Source: an uncultured Atopobiaceae bacterium
GTDB taxonomy: Bacteria; Actinomycetota; Coriobacteriia; Coriobacteriales; Atopobiaceae
Direction: 5' to 3'
Assembly (NCBI GenBank): GCA_944320385.1
Contig: CALUHH010000002.1
Span: forward strand, 122,324 to 186,323
DNA: 64,000 nucleotides
Numbering within the stretch: the stretch's first letter is position 1; each line of letters opens with the position of its first letter. The notes beneath the pieces are model-generated. The model was not told where the DNA came from and made no database searches. It was given only the letters and a program-made list of their open reading frames with translations. Made by a program: the position numbers and the translations under genes. Shown here piece by piece: positions 1-9,627 of this stretch.

Positions 1-1206
1 GAGGACCTTCTCGCCCACGAGGAGAAGATCCTCGGCGTGATCAAGGAGGAGATGCGCGAGATCGCCGGCAAGTTCGGCGACAAGCGCCGCACCGAGATCA
101 GCCATGCCGCGCGCGACCTCGACGTCGAGGACCTCATCGCCGACGAGGACATGGTCGTGACCATCACGCACACCGGATACATCAAGCGCATCCCGGTGGC
201 CACGTACCGCTCCCAGAAGCGCGGCGGCAAGGGCGTCCAGGGCCTCTCGCTCAAGGACAACGACTTCGTCGAGGACCTCTTCGTGGCGAGCACCCACGAC
301 TACGTGATGTTCTTCACCAACTTTGGCAAGGTCTATCGCCTCAAGGTCCACGAGCTGCCGATCGGCAGCCGCCAGGCGCGCGGCTCGGCCATCGTGAACG
401 TGCTGGCGCTCGCCGAGGGCGAGCACCCCACGGCGGTCATCACCTGCCGCGAGTTCCACGAGGACGAGTTCCTGATGTTCGCGACCGCCACGGGCATGGT
501 CAAGAAGACCGCCATGAGCGAGTACGACAAGAGCCGCCGCGACGGCATCATCGCCATCAACCTGCGCGACGGCGACGAGCTCGTCAACGTGCGCCGCGTG
601 CGCCCCGGCGACAAGGTCATCCTCGTCTCCACGGACGGCAAGGCGATCCTGTTCGACGAGTCCGAGGTCCGCGCGATGGGCCGCAACACCTCCGGCGTGC
701 GCGGCATCACGCTCAAGGGCTCGGCGCGCATGCTCGGCATGGAGATCACCAACGGCAACGGCGACCTGTTCGTCGTCACCGAGAACGGCTACGGCAAGCG
801 CACCCCCGTCTCCGAGTACCCGGAGCACAAGCGCGGCGGCCAGGGCGTCTACACGATCGCGATGACGGCCAAGAAGGGCAACCTCGTGGCCTGCCGCGTC
901 GTGGGCCCGCAGCACGAGCTTATGCTCGTCTCCGAGGAGGGCGTGGTCATCCGCGTGAAGTCCGGCGACGTGAGCCGCCTCGGCCGCTCCACGCAGGGCG
1001 TCAAGGTCATGAACATGGTCGAGGGCGACCGCGTGAGCGCCGTGGCGCGCATGGTGGCGCGCAAGAAGAAGGCGCCCAAGCACGACGAGGCCCAGGGCAT
1101 GCTCGACCTGGCGGCCGCGGGCGCCAAGGACGCCGACGAGCCCGAGACCGTCGACATCGGAGGCGACGAGGAGCTCTCGGACGACCTCATCGACGACGAG
1201 GAGTAA
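1..1206 (+). CDS. gyrA: DNA gyrase subunit A, C-terminal part (5' end outside window)
   Basis: The frame is open from base 1, so about 401 C-terminal residues are present. They hold the end of the tower region and the whole DNA-wrapping beta-pinwheel. A GyrA box (QKRGGKG, bases 214-234) identifies gyrase rather than ParC, because ParC lacks a complete box. Repeated blade segments follow (MFFTNFGKVYRL, LMFATATGMVKKT, LVSTDGKAILF, VVTENGYGKRT, LVSEEGVVIRV). The protein ends in an acidic tail (about 40 residues rich in D/E), a common GyrA feature that tunes DNA wrapping. GyrA with GyrB introduces negative supercoils using ATP. The gene is followed directly by a strong hairpin terminator, so it ends its operon. 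Its position near rpsF-dnaB-purA suggests closeness to oriC. Confidence 0.96.
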   Translation, partial: EDLLAHEEKILGVIKEEMREIAGKFGDKRRTEISHAARDLDVEDLIADEDMVVTITHTGYIKRIPVATYRSQKRGGKGVQGLSLKDNDFVEDLFVASTHDYVMFFTNFGKVYRLKVHELPIGSRQARGSAIVNVLALAEGEHPTAVITCREFHEDEFLMFATATGMVKKTAMSEYDKSRRDGIIAINLRDGDELVNVRRVRPGDKVILVSTDGKAILFDESEVRAMGRNTSGVRGITLKGSARMLGMEITNGNGDLFVVTENGYGKRTPVSEYPEHKRGGQGVYTIAMTAKKGNLVACRVVGPQHELMLVSEEGVVIRVKSGDVSRLGRSTQGVKVMNMVEGDRVSAVARMVARKKKAPKHDEAQGMLDLAAAGAKDADEPETVDIGGDEELSDDLIDDEE

Positions 1207-1210
1207 GCGA

Positions 1211-1245
1211 GCGGGGGACGTGCTTCGGCGCGTCCCCCGTTTTTG
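1211..1245 (+). terminator. Rho-independent terminator of gyrA
   Basis: GGGGGACG pairs with CGTCCCCC around a short loop and is followed by GTTTTT. It lies a few bases after the gyrA stop. Confidence 0.85.
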
Positions 1246-1260
1246 ACGCAGGCCCGGGCT

Positions 1261-1331
1261 AGTACGCACAGTTCGAGAAACTCGTAATTTCGACCTGCGA
1301 ATATACAAAACTCAATCGAACTGTGCGTACT
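1261..1331. repeat. Intergenic inverted repeat, perfect 16-bp arms
   Basis: AGTACGCACAGTTCGA (1261-1276) is repeated as its exact reverse complement at 1316-1331, with 39 nt of AT-richer sequence between the arms. It sits between two convergent genes that each have their own terminator, so it is not needed as a terminator. It resembles a minimal (one plus one) form of the mirrored arrays seen elsewhere in the window. Confidence 0.7.
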
Positions 1332-1348
1332 GCGGACCCGCGGCAGAC

Positions 1349-1385
1349 AAAAAGCGCGCCGAGAAGAGCGTTCTTCTCGGCGCGC
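1349..1385 (-). terminator. Rho-independent terminator of the bifunctional nuclease gene
   Basis: On the minus strand GCGCGCCGAGAAGA pairs with TCTTCTCGGCGCGC (with a GCG-containing loop) and is followed by TTTTT. The sequence is nearly identical to the typA terminator at 4771-4807. Confidence 0.85.
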
Positions 1386-1402
1386 AATGCGGTGCGGAGC
1401 CG

Positions 1403-1933
1403 CTACTCGGCGTCCTTCTCGCCCGGGGCGACGTTGAAGTCCTCGGGCGAGAGGCCCTCGACGAAGTTGTGGAACTCCTCGAGCTCGTGGGCCTCCTCGT
1501 CCTTCTCGACCCCGCGGAAGTCCGGCAGCGCGGCGGTCTCGAGGACCTGCTCGTCGGCGTAGATGGGCACGCCCAGGCGCACGGCGACCGCCAGCGCGTC
1601 CGAGGGGCGCGCGTCCACGAAGACGTGCTCGCCGTCCGCGCGCTCGAGGTCGAGCTGGGCGAAGAAGGTGGTGCCCTGGACGGCCATCACGCGCACGGAC
1701 GCGCACCTGCCGCCGAGCTCCTTGATCGCGGAACCGAGCAGGTCGTGGGTCATGGGGCGCGAGCCCGGGCGGGGCGTCACGCCCATCGAGATGGCCGTCG
1801 CCTCCACTGACCCGATGCGGATGGGAAGCTGCAGCGCCGGCCCGTCGCCGTCGCTGGTGCGCAGCACGACGAGGGAGGCCACCGGCCCCCCGCCCACGAC
1901 GATGCTCTCTATGCTCATCTCTCTCAGCGGCAC
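1403..1933 (-). CDS. Bifunctional nuclease (DUF151) family protein
   Basis: The 176-residue protein has the conserved DUF151/BFN core: LPIRIGSVEATAI near the start, then RPMTHDLL, and DARPSDALAVAVRLGVPIYA. These are the family's characteristic stretches. Family members are reported to have RNase and DNase activity, but the cellular role is not well settled. I chose the GTG at 1933-1931 because an AGGAGG lies 4-5 bases upstream. The longer frame from 1996 has no such site, and an internal ATG five codons later is possible. The acidic C-terminal ~30 residues (EKDEEAHELEEF) form a tail beyond the core. It is convergent with gyrA. Confidence 0.85.
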   Translation of the reverse strand: MPLREMSIESIVVGGGPVASLVVLRTSDGDGPALQLPIRIGSVEATAISMGVTPRPGSRPMTHDLLGSAIKELGGRCASVRVMAVQGTTFFAQLDLERADGEHVFVDARPSDALAVAVRLGVPIYADEQVLETAALPDFRGVEKDEEAHELEEFHNFVEGLSPEDFNVAPGEKDAE

Positions 1934-2025
1934 GTTCCCTCCTGTTCTCTGAACGCATATCCTACCCAAACGAGGGGGATGAGCAACGCCCTTCACAGCA
2001 TTTGGAGAGAAATCGGAAAAAGATG

Positions 2026-2054
2026 TTGACGGCCGCTCGAGCGCCGTGTAAAGT
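2026..2054 (+). promoter_or_regulatory. Promoter of the tRNA-Ile/tRNA-Ala unit
   Basis: A -35 box TTGACG (2026-2031) and -10 box TAAAGT (2049-2054) are separated by 17 bp and lie 14 bp before the tRNA. Confidence 0.7.
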
Positions 2055-2067
2055 ATCTCCTTGCGTT

Positions 2068-2144
2068 GGGCCTGTAGCTCAGTTGGTCAGAGCGTCCGGC
2101 TGATAACCGGGAGGTCACAAGTTCGAACCTTGTCAGGCCCACCA
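2068..2144 (+). tRNA. tRNA-Ile (anticodon GAU)
   Basis: The 77-nt cloverleaf has acceptor GGGCCTG pairing with CAGGCCC, a D-loop AGTTGGT, anticodon loop CTGATAACC (GAT), T-loop GTTCGAACC and an encoded CCA end. Confidence 0.97.
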
Positions 2145-2159
2145 CTTCCTGACAATAGT

Positions 2160-2204
2160 CGCCCCAGCGTTTGCCGAGTCGCCGCTGGGGCGATTATTAT
2201 TTTT
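2160..2204 (+). terminator. Hairpin after tRNA-Ile with AT-rich tail
   Basis: CGCCCCAGCG (2160-2169) pairs with CGCTGGGGCG (2183-2192), followed by ATTATTATTTTT. It lies between the two tRNAs, so it is either a partial terminator or a processing hairpin. Confidence 0.75.
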
Positions 2205-2211
2205 CAGGTGC

Positions 2212-2287
2212 GGGGACGTAGCTCAGCTGGGAGAGCGCGGGCTTTGCAAGCCTGAGGCCGTGGGTTCGAGCCCCATCGTCTCCACCA
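2212..2287 (+). tRNA. tRNA-Ala (anticodon UGC)
   Basis: The 76-nt cloverleaf has acceptor GGGGACG with CGTCTCC, anticodon loop CTTTGCAAG (TGC), T-loop GTTCGAGCC and an encoded ACCA end. The Ile-Ala order recalls rRNA spacer tRNAs, but no rRNA is present here. Confidence 0.97.
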
Positions 2288-2297
2288 CGACTAGCCG

Positions 2298-2324
2298 CCG
2301 GGGTCCGTCAGGGCCCCGGTTTTT
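2298..2324 (+). terminator. Rho-independent terminator after tRNA-Ala
   Basis: CCGGGGTCC pairs with GGGCCCCGG around CGTCA and is followed by TTTTT. Confidence 0.85.
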
Positions 2325-2370
2325 GTGTTTCAATGCTACTAGGACGGCGTCGGATCGGGAGGGTCCCAGG

Positions 2371-2793
2371 ATGACAGAGAAGAACATGCGGCGTGACGGG
2401 GTCTCCCCCGAGACCGACGAGCTCGCGAGCGAGCTCATGGGCAGCGCCTTCGATCTTCTCGCCGCGGGCGAGCCGTTCGAGGTCCTTCTCGTCGTGGAGG
2501 GCGCCGACGGCACCGTGTCGAGCTACGAGTTCGAGGACGACGGGCCCGAGGCCTGCCTCGAGGGCGCGCGCAACCGCGTCGCCGAGCTGGGCGACGTCGT
2601 GCGCTACGCCATCGCCTACGAGGGCGCCGTCGCAGGCGACGACGGCACCTACGCCGACGCCCTGCTCCTGGAGTTTGGCGAGCGCGGGTACCGGGCCTAC
2701 TCCGCCTACTCCCTCATCGGCGGCAAGGGCACAGGCGACGGCTTCACGTGGACCGACCCCGCCCCCGCCGGCGAGATGGACCCCCTTCTGTAA
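2371..2793 (+). CDS. Small acidic protein of unknown function
   Basis: The 140-residue reading frame starts at ATG 2371, with a weak GGGAGGGTCCC upstream. Codon use (strong third-position G/C) matches neighbouring real genes. The protein is acidic and soluble, with no signal peptide or membrane segment. A likely alpha/beta stretch (PFEVLLVVEGADGTVSSYEFEDD, shown here only as the segment around residues 35-57) is followed by an ALLLEFGERGYRAYSAYSLIG segment near the C-terminus. I do not recognise the family. The last codon and stop lie inside a 31-bp palindrome, so transcription or mRNA ends there may be shaped by that hairpin. Confidence 0.6.
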   Translation: MTEKNMRRDGVSPETDELASELMGSAFDLLAAGEPFEVLLVVEGADGTVSSYEFEDDGPEACLEGARNRVAELGDVVRYAIAYEGAVAGDDGTYADALLLEFGERGYRAYSAYSLIGGKGTGDGFTWTDPAPAGEMDPLL

Positions 2794-2818
2794 GTTGGGG
2801 ACAGTCCCCAATTAACAG
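2788..2818. repeat. 31-bp near-perfect palindrome, copy 1
   Basis: The core TTGGGGACAGTCCCCAA (2795-2811) is self-complementary around one base and extends outward to CTGT and ACAG. The same 31 bp occurs at 40626-40656 with one difference. It overlaps the stop codon of the small upstream gene. REP-like palindromes containing GGGGACAGTCCCC are known in other bacteria, which makes a mobile or RAYT-type origin possible. Confidence 0.8.
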
Positions 2819-2858
2819 ACACCTTCTGAAAGCTCGACCTTTGCCTCCGTCTGCGCTG

Positions 2859-2864
2859 TATAAT
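2859..2864 (+). promoter_or_regulatory. -10 element of the typA promoter
   Basis: TATAAT lies 46 bp before the typA start. No convincing -35 hexamer is present at the right distance. Confidence 0.55.
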
Positions 2865-2910
2865 GCACCGGTCGCCGAATTGTTCGGTAACGAGAGAGCG
2901 AGAGGGACAA

Positions 2911-4749
<1,839 letters not shown>

Positions 4750-4770
4750 TCGCAGCATAGAGAACGGGCA

Positions 4771-4807
4771 GCGCGCCGAGAGAAACGCTCTTCTCGGCGC
4801 GCTTTTT
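4771..4807 (+). terminator. Rho-independent terminator of typA
   Basis: GCGCGCCGAGA pairs with TCTTCTCGGCGCGC and is followed by TTTTT. It is nearly the same sequence as the minus-strand terminator at 1349-1385. Confidence 0.87.
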
Positions 4808-4811
4808 GTCC

Positions 4812-5570
4812 CTATTTGGGCCACCGCCCCCGTCCGGGACACTTCTTGCCGGCGCGCCAGCGGGTCACGCGGACGTGGCGCGCGGCGCGGCGCACGGGGG
4901 CGACCACGCGCGGGCCCAGGTCGACGTCGGCCGGGGTCTGCACGTTGTAGCGCAGCGACCAGCGGCGCAGCCCGATGGTGACCGCGAGGCACAGGATGGA
5001 GCCCCAGAGCTTGTTCACCGAGCAGCACACCACCGCGAGGTAGTACACGACGCCTCCGGCGAGCGCGCACACGGCGTAGAGGTTGGACTTCTGGAAGATG
5101 CGAGGGACCTCGCCGAGAAAGACGTCGCGCAGCATCCCGCCGCCCACGCCGGTCATGATGCCCATGAGCACGCACGACGCGGGGTAGAAGCCGTGGACGA
5201 TGGCCTTGTCGGTGCCCACCAGCGCAAAGAGGGCCACCGCCATGATGTCGAGCCACTCGAGCAGGTTGCTCGCGCGGTCGAGCGGCTGCGGGAACATGAA
5301 GGCGATGAGCCCCGTGGCAACGCTCACCGGGATGGCGAACGGCGAGGTCAGCATGTAGATGCGCCCCACCTGCATCATCACGTCGCGGATGAGGCCCCCG
5401 CCGAGGCCGCACAGAAGGGCCAGGCCCACGAACCCGACGGCGTCGAGGTGCCGCGAGCGCGCCACCATGACGCCGCCCGCCGAGCCCACGACCACCGACG
5501 CGAGGTCGACCCACGTGGGCAGGGAGACGGCGGCGACCTCCGGGCTGTAGGTGGCAAAGATGTCTAGCAC
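4812..5570 (-). CDS. TRIC-family (UPF0126) cation channel protein
   Basis: The 252-residue protein has about seven hydrophobic segments in two homologous halves. Each half carries the family's glycine-rich kink followed by IRD or LRD (CGLGGGLIRDVMM and TGVGGGMLRDVFLGEVP). Bacterial and archaeal TRIC homologues form trimeric monovalent-cation channels; the physiological ion here is not known. The C-terminal ~45 residues are very basic (VRRAARHVRVTRWRAGKK) and are probably cytoplasmic. The stop is only a few bases from the typA terminator, which may serve both strands. A standalone gene. Confidence 0.85.
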   Translation of the reverse strand: MLDIFATYSPEVAAVSLPTWVDLASVVVGSAGGVMVARSRHLDAVGFVGLALLCGLGGGLIRDVMMQVGRIYMLTSPFAIPVSVATGLIAFMFPQPLDRASNLLEWLDIMAVALFALVGTDKAIVHGFYPASCVLMGIMTGVGGGMLRDVFLGEVPRIFQKSNLYAVCALAGGVVYYLAVVCCSVNKLWGSILCLAVTIGLRRWSLRYNVQTPADVDLGPRVVAPVRRAARHVRVTRWRAGKKCPGRGRWPK

Positions 5571-5698
5571 GCGGGCTCCTCGTTGTTCTTATAGGCACCG
5601 TCGTTCATTGTGCCAGTTTGGGGACGGGAATTGTGTCAGAGAAAAAAGTCTTTCCCACGGCGGTGGAATACGCTATACTGACCGCTGCACCAAAACAT

Positions 5699-5789
5699 GG
5701 AGAGTTGTCCGAGTGGCCGAAGGAGCACGATTGGAAATCGTGTAGGCGCCTAAAGCGTCTCCAGGGTTCAAATCCCTGACTCTCCGCCA
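5699..5789 (+). tRNA. tRNA-Ser (anticodon GGA)
   Basis: The 91-nt class II tRNA has acceptor GGAGAGT with ACTCTCC, anticodon loop TTGGAAATC (GGA), a long variable arm (TAGGCGCCTAAAGCGTCTCC) and an encoded GCCA end. A -10 like TATACT lies at 5674-5679. Confidence 0.97.
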
Positions 5790-5797
5790 GAACCTTC

Positions 5798-5819
5798 CGT
5801 GGCGCCTTCGGGCGCCACG
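5798..5819 (+). other. Stable UUCG-type hairpin between the two tRNA-Ser genes
   Basis: CGTGGCGCC pairs with GGCGCCACG around a TTCG tetraloop. There is no T-run, so processing or pausing is more likely than termination. Confidence 0.6.
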
Positions 5820-5829
5820 TCACCCTTAC

Positions 5830-5919
5830 GGAGGGGTGGCAGAGTGGTTGAATGCGGCGGTCTCGAAAACCGTTTACCCCTTCGGGGGTACGAGGGTTCG
5901 AATCCCTCCTCCTCCGCCA
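5830..5919 (+). tRNA. tRNA-Ser (anticodon CGA)
   Basis: The 90-nt class II tRNA has acceptor GGAGGGG, anticodon loop TCTCGAAAA (CGA), a long variable arm closed by TTCG and an encoded GCCA end. It probably shares a transcript with the preceding tRNA-Ser. Confidence 0.97.
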
Positions 5920-5930
5920 TTGCATCCAAG

Positions 5931-5956
5931 ACCGGTCCGATGGGCCGGTTTTTTTG
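5931..5956 (+). terminator. Rho-independent terminator of the tRNA-Ser pair
   Basis: ACCGGTCC pairs with GGCCGGT and is followed by seven T residues. Confidence 0.85.
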
Positions 5957-5996
5957 TTATCGTGGCTTCACGCCTATCGTGCGAGAAGGGACTCTC

Positions 5997-7016
5997 ATGG
6001 TTTCACAGGACGAGCTCGAGGGATTCCGCCGCGACCGCTACCTCGCGCGCTCGTGGGCGCTGCTCACGCGCGACCGCGGCTGGGTCAAGCCCGTGCTGCT
6101 CATGACCGTTGCCCTGCTCGTGCCCATCGTCGGCGTGCTCGGCGTGCTGGGGTATGCCCTCGAGTGGGCGCGCCTCACGGCATGGAACGTCAACGCCGCC
6201 CCCAAGCAGCGCGGGGTCGACGTGGGCGCCTGCATCAAGAGCGGCTGGCGCGCCTTTGTGGTGATGCTCGTGTGGGGCATCGTCGCCGCCGTGGTCATCG
6301 CTGTTGCAGAGGCTATCCCCCTGCTCGGCCCGCTGGTCTCGATCGCGTGGTTCTTCGCGTCGTTTGTCTTCAGCGTGGTCATGATGGTCGCCTCCCTGCG
6401 CGCCACGATCTACCAGAAGCTCGGCGCGGGTCTGCGCGTGCCCACCATCTGGCAGATGGTGCGGCACGACCCGACGGGCCTGCTGCGCGTTACGGGCCTC
6501 ATGCTCGCCGGCGGCGCGGTCATGGGCGTCGCTACCACGATCGTGGGCATGGTGTGCCTGGCCTCCGCCGTGCCGCACCTCCTCTGGTTCATGAGCTACC
6601 TCTACGAGTTTGGCTCCGCCGCGACCGGCGAGATGGGGGCGCTTCTCGTCCTGCAGCTCGTGGCGTCCCTGCTGGCCTCGCTCGGGCCCGCGCTGGTGGT
6701 GCTCCTGCTGGTCGACTTCTTCCTTGCCACCGTGCTGTCGCTGCTCGGCCACACTGCGGTGGGCCTGTGGATGCGCCAGTTCGACGTCCCCTCGTGGGGC
6801 CGCGACGAGGACCCGCTGCCCACGCCGGTCACAGACCCGCGTGACCAGACCGCCGCAGGCTCTGCTGCCAACGAGAGCGCGCCGCAGCCCGCTCCCCTGC
6901 CGGAGCCCTTCTCGTCCTTTGAAGACCAAGATGCCGAGAAGAACGAGCGGCCCGAGGCCCCCGGCAATGCGGACGCGACGGACGATGACGGCCCGGTGAC
7001 GGACGAGAGCCGCTAG
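5997..7016 (+). CDS. DUF4013-type multi-pass membrane protein
   Basis: The 339-residue protein starts at ATG 5997, 7 bases after GAGAAGGG. It has four to six hydrophobic segments (for example LLMTVALLVPIVGVLGVLGY and LVVLLLVDFFLATVLSLLGH, residues about 35-55 and 235-255). The first segment is followed by LEWARLTAWNVN, which resembles the DUF4013 signature G..L...R........P. The last ~80 residues are hydrophilic and rich in P, E and D, probably a disordered cytoplasmic tail. DUF4013 proteins are uncharacterised membrane proteins of actinobacteria, archaea and clostridia. Family assignment is moderate; function is unknown. Confidence 0.7.
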   Translation: MVSQDELEGFRRDRYLARSWALLTRDRGWVKPVLLMTVALLVPIVGVLGVLGYALEWARLTAWNVNAAPKQRGVDVGACIKSGWRAFVVMLVWGIVAAVVIAVAEAIPLLGPLVSIAWFFASFVFSVVMMVASLRATIYQKLGAGLRVPTIWQMVRHDPTGLLRVTGLMLAGGAVMGVATTIVGMVCLASAVPHLLWFMSYLYEFGSAATGEMGALLVLQLVASLLASLGPALVVLLLVDFFLATVLSLLGHTAVGLWMRQFDVPSWGRDEDPLPTPVTDPRDQTAAGSAANESAPQPAPLPEPFSSFEDQDAEKNERPEAPGNADATDDDGPVTDESR

Positions 7017-7333
7017 GCGCCCGCGCGGGGCCCAGCGTGGAGAGACGATGTGGTTCCGCGTCCCTGATGTGGAGGTCCGGTGAGGGCCCTTTGGCCCGCC
7101 GTCCTTCTCAGCTTGCGTTTTGTGTCGCCGTCCAGGACGTCTTGCCGCAGGTGAGAGCTACCTGCACGCCGCAGCGCAGCTTCGCGCAACGTGCGCGGGC
7201 TATGCTTGCTGTGGGCTCATGGAAGATTTTCGCAGGTAGGAGCAATTCTGTGGTATGATGCTTCGCCGAACCTTTCCTGCCCCGGGCGCAGACCTTCACG
7301 ACTCGGGGCCACTAGCCCAGAGGAGGTGACAAC
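7017..7333. other. 317-bp intergenic region upstream of rpsF
   Basis: No gene is seen. It contains the word CGCAGGT at 7146-7152, inverted as ACCTGC at 7160-7165 and repeated directly at 7231-7237. A -10-like TATGAT lies at about 7253-7258. A possible S6:S18 leader lies at the right end. These are the only structures I can support. Confidence 0.5.
7277..7312 (+). promoter_or_regulatory. Possible S6:S18 autoregulatory mRNA leader of rpsF
   Basis: The rpsF leader can fold with CCCCG pairing with CGGGG across a GACCTTCACGACT-containing loop just before the ribosome binding site. Many bacteria autoregulate rpsF-rpsR through a leader hairpin bound by the S6:S18 complex. The position is right, but I could not confirm the conserved bulge bases. 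Confidence 0.35.
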
Positions 7334-7624
7334 ATGAAGGCCTATGAACTGCTGTACTTTGTCGACCCCACCTGCAACGAGGAGACTCGCGCCGCTGTCA
7401 TGAAGCGCATCGAGGTCGCTCTCGGCGAGAGCGGTACGGTCGACAGCGTCGAGGACTGGGGCAAGCGCAAGCTCGCCTTTGAGATCGACGACCTCACGGA
7501 GGGCGACTACACCCTCATCAACTTCCATGCAGATCCCACCACGATCGCCGAGCTCGACCGAGTTCTGCGCATCAACGACGCCGTCAAGCGCCACATGGTC
7601 GTGCGCCGCGTCGACAAGGACTAG
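7334..7624 (+). CDS. rpsF: 30S ribosomal protein S6
   Basis: The 96-residue protein matches S6 throughout: MKAYELLYFVDPTCNEE at the start, the EDWGKRKLAFEIDDLTEGDY central motif (first 20 shown) and LDRVLRINDAVKRHMVVR near the end. S6 binds S18 in the 30S platform. The ribosome site is GAGGAGGTG. It is the first gene of rpsF-ssb-rpsR-DUF2232-rplI. Confidence 0.98.
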   Translation: MKAYELLYFVDPTCNEETRAAVMKRIEVALGESGTVDSVEDWGKRKLAFEIDDLTEGDYTLINFHADPTTIAELDRVLRINDAVKRHMVVRRVDKD

Positions 7625-7672
7625 GCATGGACGTGCGGGCCGCGCGGCCCGCGGAAGAGAGGGAGTGAGGTC

Positions 7673-8188
7673 ATGAGCATCAACAGGGTCAACATCTCGG
7701 GCAACCTCACGAGGGACCCCGAGCTCAGGGTCACCGGCAGCGGAACGCAGATTCTGTCGTTCGGCGTTGCCGTGAACGACCGCCGTCGCAACCCGCAGTC
7801 GGGCGAGTGGGAGGACTACCCCAACTTCGTCGACTGCGTGGTGTTTGGCGCCCGCGCGGAGCCCCTGTCCCGCTTCCTTTCCAAGGGAGCGAAGGTCGCC
7901 CTCGAGGGCAAGCTTCGCTACAGCTCCTGGGAGAGCAAGGACGGCGGGCGTCGCAGCAAGCTCGAGGTCGTCGTCGACGAGGTGGAGTTCCTCAGCTCGA
8001 GGAGCCAGCAGGGAGGCGGCGCGTTCCAGCAGGACGCCGGTGCCTTCCAGCAGGCTCCCGCCTACTCCGCCCCCGTCGCCGCGGCTCCGATGCCGGCTGC
8101 GCCCCAGGGCGGCTTCGCCGCTCCGGCGCCCGCGCCCGTCCAGGCCCCGCCGTCGACCGACGTCTACGACGAGGACATCCCGTTCTAA
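7673..8188 (+). CDS. ssb: Single-stranded DNA-binding protein
   Basis: The 171-residue protein has an N-terminal OB fold (INRVNISGNLTRDPELRVT, then SFGVAVNDRR and FVDCVVFG, residues 3-110). A Q/A/P-rich flexible linker follows, then the acidic tip DVYDEDIPF. That tip recruits DNA repair and replication partners. SSB coats single-stranded DNA at forks; lying between rpsF and rpsR is the classic arrangement. The start ATG at 7673 follows GAGGGAGTGAGGTC. Confidence 0.97.
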   Translation: MSINRVNISGNLTRDPELRVTGSGTQILSFGVAVNDRRRNPQSGEWEDYPNFVDCVVFGARAEPLSRFLSKGAKVALEGKLRYSSWESKDGGRRSKLEVVVDEVEFLSSRSQQGGGAFQQDAGAFQQAPAYSAPVAAAPMPAAPQGGFAAPAPAPVQAPPSTDVYDEDIPF

Positions 8189-8230
8189 TCACCGGCGGCC
8201 CTGGAGCCGCCCACAGAAAGGCAACAAGAC

Positions 8231-8503
8231 ATGGCTCAGCAGAAGCAGGATTTTCAGCGCCAGCCGCGTCGCAAGTACTGCCAGTTCTGCAAGGAGGAGA
8301 CCGAGTACATCGACTACAAGGATGTGCAGCTCCTCCGCAAGTACATGACCGACCGCGGCAAGATCAAGCCGCGCCGCGTCACTGGCGCCTGCACGCAGCA
8401 CCAGCACGACATCGCGCTTGCCATCAAGCGCGCCCGTGAGATGGCGCTTTTGCCCTACACCGTCCCCGTGGTCTCCAGCCGCGGCGGTCGCAACCGCGGC
8501 TAG
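8231..8503 (+). CDS. rpsR: 30S ribosomal protein S18, cysteine-containing (zinc) form
   Basis: The 90-residue protein has the S18 core [19 protein letters not shown] and [25 protein letters not shown]. Cysteines in [10 protein letters not shown] and GACTQHQ match the zinc-binding (C+) form of S18; many bacteria also keep a zinc-free paralogue. S18 pairs with S6 in the 30S platform. The start follows an AGAAAGG ribosome site. Confidence 0.97.
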   Translation: MAQQKQDFQRQPRRKYCQFCKEETEYIDYKDVQLLRKYMTDRGKIKPRRVTGACTQHQHDIALAIKRAREMALLPYTVPVVSSRGGRNRG

Positions 8504-8532
8504 GGCATCGAGCACGTGAGAAGAGCGCGCGC

Positions 8533-9603
8533 ATGATGGGTGCATGGTCCAACAACGGTCGACCCGCGACGCCCTCCGGGGCGCAGGAAGGCCGCTTCGA
8601 GGACGCCGACCGCAGGGACATGGTGCCAGCGGACGGCGGGGACGACGGGCGTCTGGCCCGCGCGCTCCCCAAGGCCCTCTTCGTCTGCGCGATCGGCGGA
8701 GCGCTGTCCGCCACGTCGACCTCCGTCCTCGCCCCCGCGCTCGTCGCCTACGGACTCGCTCTGTCCGCGGCGTGCGGCGGGAAGCGCGGCATCGCGCCCG
8801 GCGCGGCGCTCGCGGTTGCGGCAGCGGCGGCGGTGAGCCTGCCCCAGGGCGCCACGGCGCTTGCGGGCGCCGTCATAACGAGCCTCGCCGGGCTCGCGGT
8901 GGCGGGCGCCTTCTGGGCGGGAAGGCTCACGACCGGTGGCAGCATCCTCGCGGTGGCGGCGATCTCTGCCGCGCACCTCGGGGCGGACGCAGTCCTCTCC
9001 GCCCTGAGCGGGACCACGCTCAGCGCGACGATGGCATCCCTCATCGACGCGTACAAGCAGGCGTTTCTCGAGGCATCGCCCGCAGCGTCCGCTCAGATCG
9101 AGTCGGTGGCGTCGCTCATCGAGCTCTTCTGGCCCGCCACGTACGTCGCCGTCGGCTTTGCCGAGGGCGTGAGCGCGCACTTGGGCCTGAGGCTCGCCAA
9201 GGCTCCCCTCTCGGAGCGGGGACGGCAGGTACCGTCCCTCGACGCCTACGACGTGCCCCTCTGGGTCGTCGCGCTGCTCGTGGCGACGGCCGCTGCGCTC
9301 GCCGTGGCGCTCACCGTCCCGGCGGCGCCGCAGACGCTGCTCGCAGTCGCGGCCAACGCGGCCATGACGCTGAGGTTTGCGTTTGCGGTTCAGGGCCTCG
9401 CGGTTCTCGCCTGGTACCTGGGCAGCAAGGGCATCGGGCCGCTCCCCAAGGTTCTTCTGGGGGCGCTCGCGCTCTATCTCGAAGTGCAGTTCGTCGTTTT
9501 GACCGTCGCGGGCGTCTTCGACGTCTGGGCCAACTTCCGCCATCTGGGCAGGGGTGCCACGGACGCAGGGGACCCTGCGAATCAGGACAAGGAGCCGGCC
9601 TAG
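8533..9603 (+). CDS. DUF2232 (YybS-like) membrane protein
   Basis: The 356-residue protein has a hydrophilic ~40-residue N-terminus followed by about eight hydrophobic segments. It sits between rpsR and rplI, the position in which DUF2232/YybS proteins are found in Firmicutes and Coriobacteriia. The family is predicted to be a membrane transporter-like or scaffold protein, with no firmly known role. Two ATGs occur at 8533 and 8536 and a third at 8545. The ribosome site is weak (GAGAAGAGCG), so the true start is uncertain by a few codons. Confidence 0.75.
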   Translation: MMGAWSNNGRPATPSGAQEGRFEDADRRDMVPADGGDDGRLARALPKALFVCAIGGALSATSTSVLAPALVAYGLALSAACGGKRGIAPGAALAVAAAAAVSLPQGATALAGAVITSLAGLAVAGAFWAGRLTTGGSILAVAAISAAHLGADAVLSALSGTTLSATMASLIDAYKQAFLEASPAASAQIESVASLIELFWPATYVAVGFAEGVSAHLGLRLAKAPLSERGRQVPSLDAYDVPLWVVALLVATAAALAVALTVPAAPQTLLAVAANAAMTLRFAFAVQGLAVLAWYLGSKGIGPLPKVLLGALALYLEVQFVVLTVAGVFDVWANFRHLGRGATDAGDPANQDKEPA

Positions 9604-9627
9604 GCCGGCTGACCGAAGGAGTATCCC

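Noticed and set aside
2212..2287. Nearby rRNA operon suggested by tRNA-Ile and tRNA-Ala
   Set aside because: No 16S, 23S or 5S sequence is seen around them; they form a stand-alone tRNA unit with a promoter and terminator.
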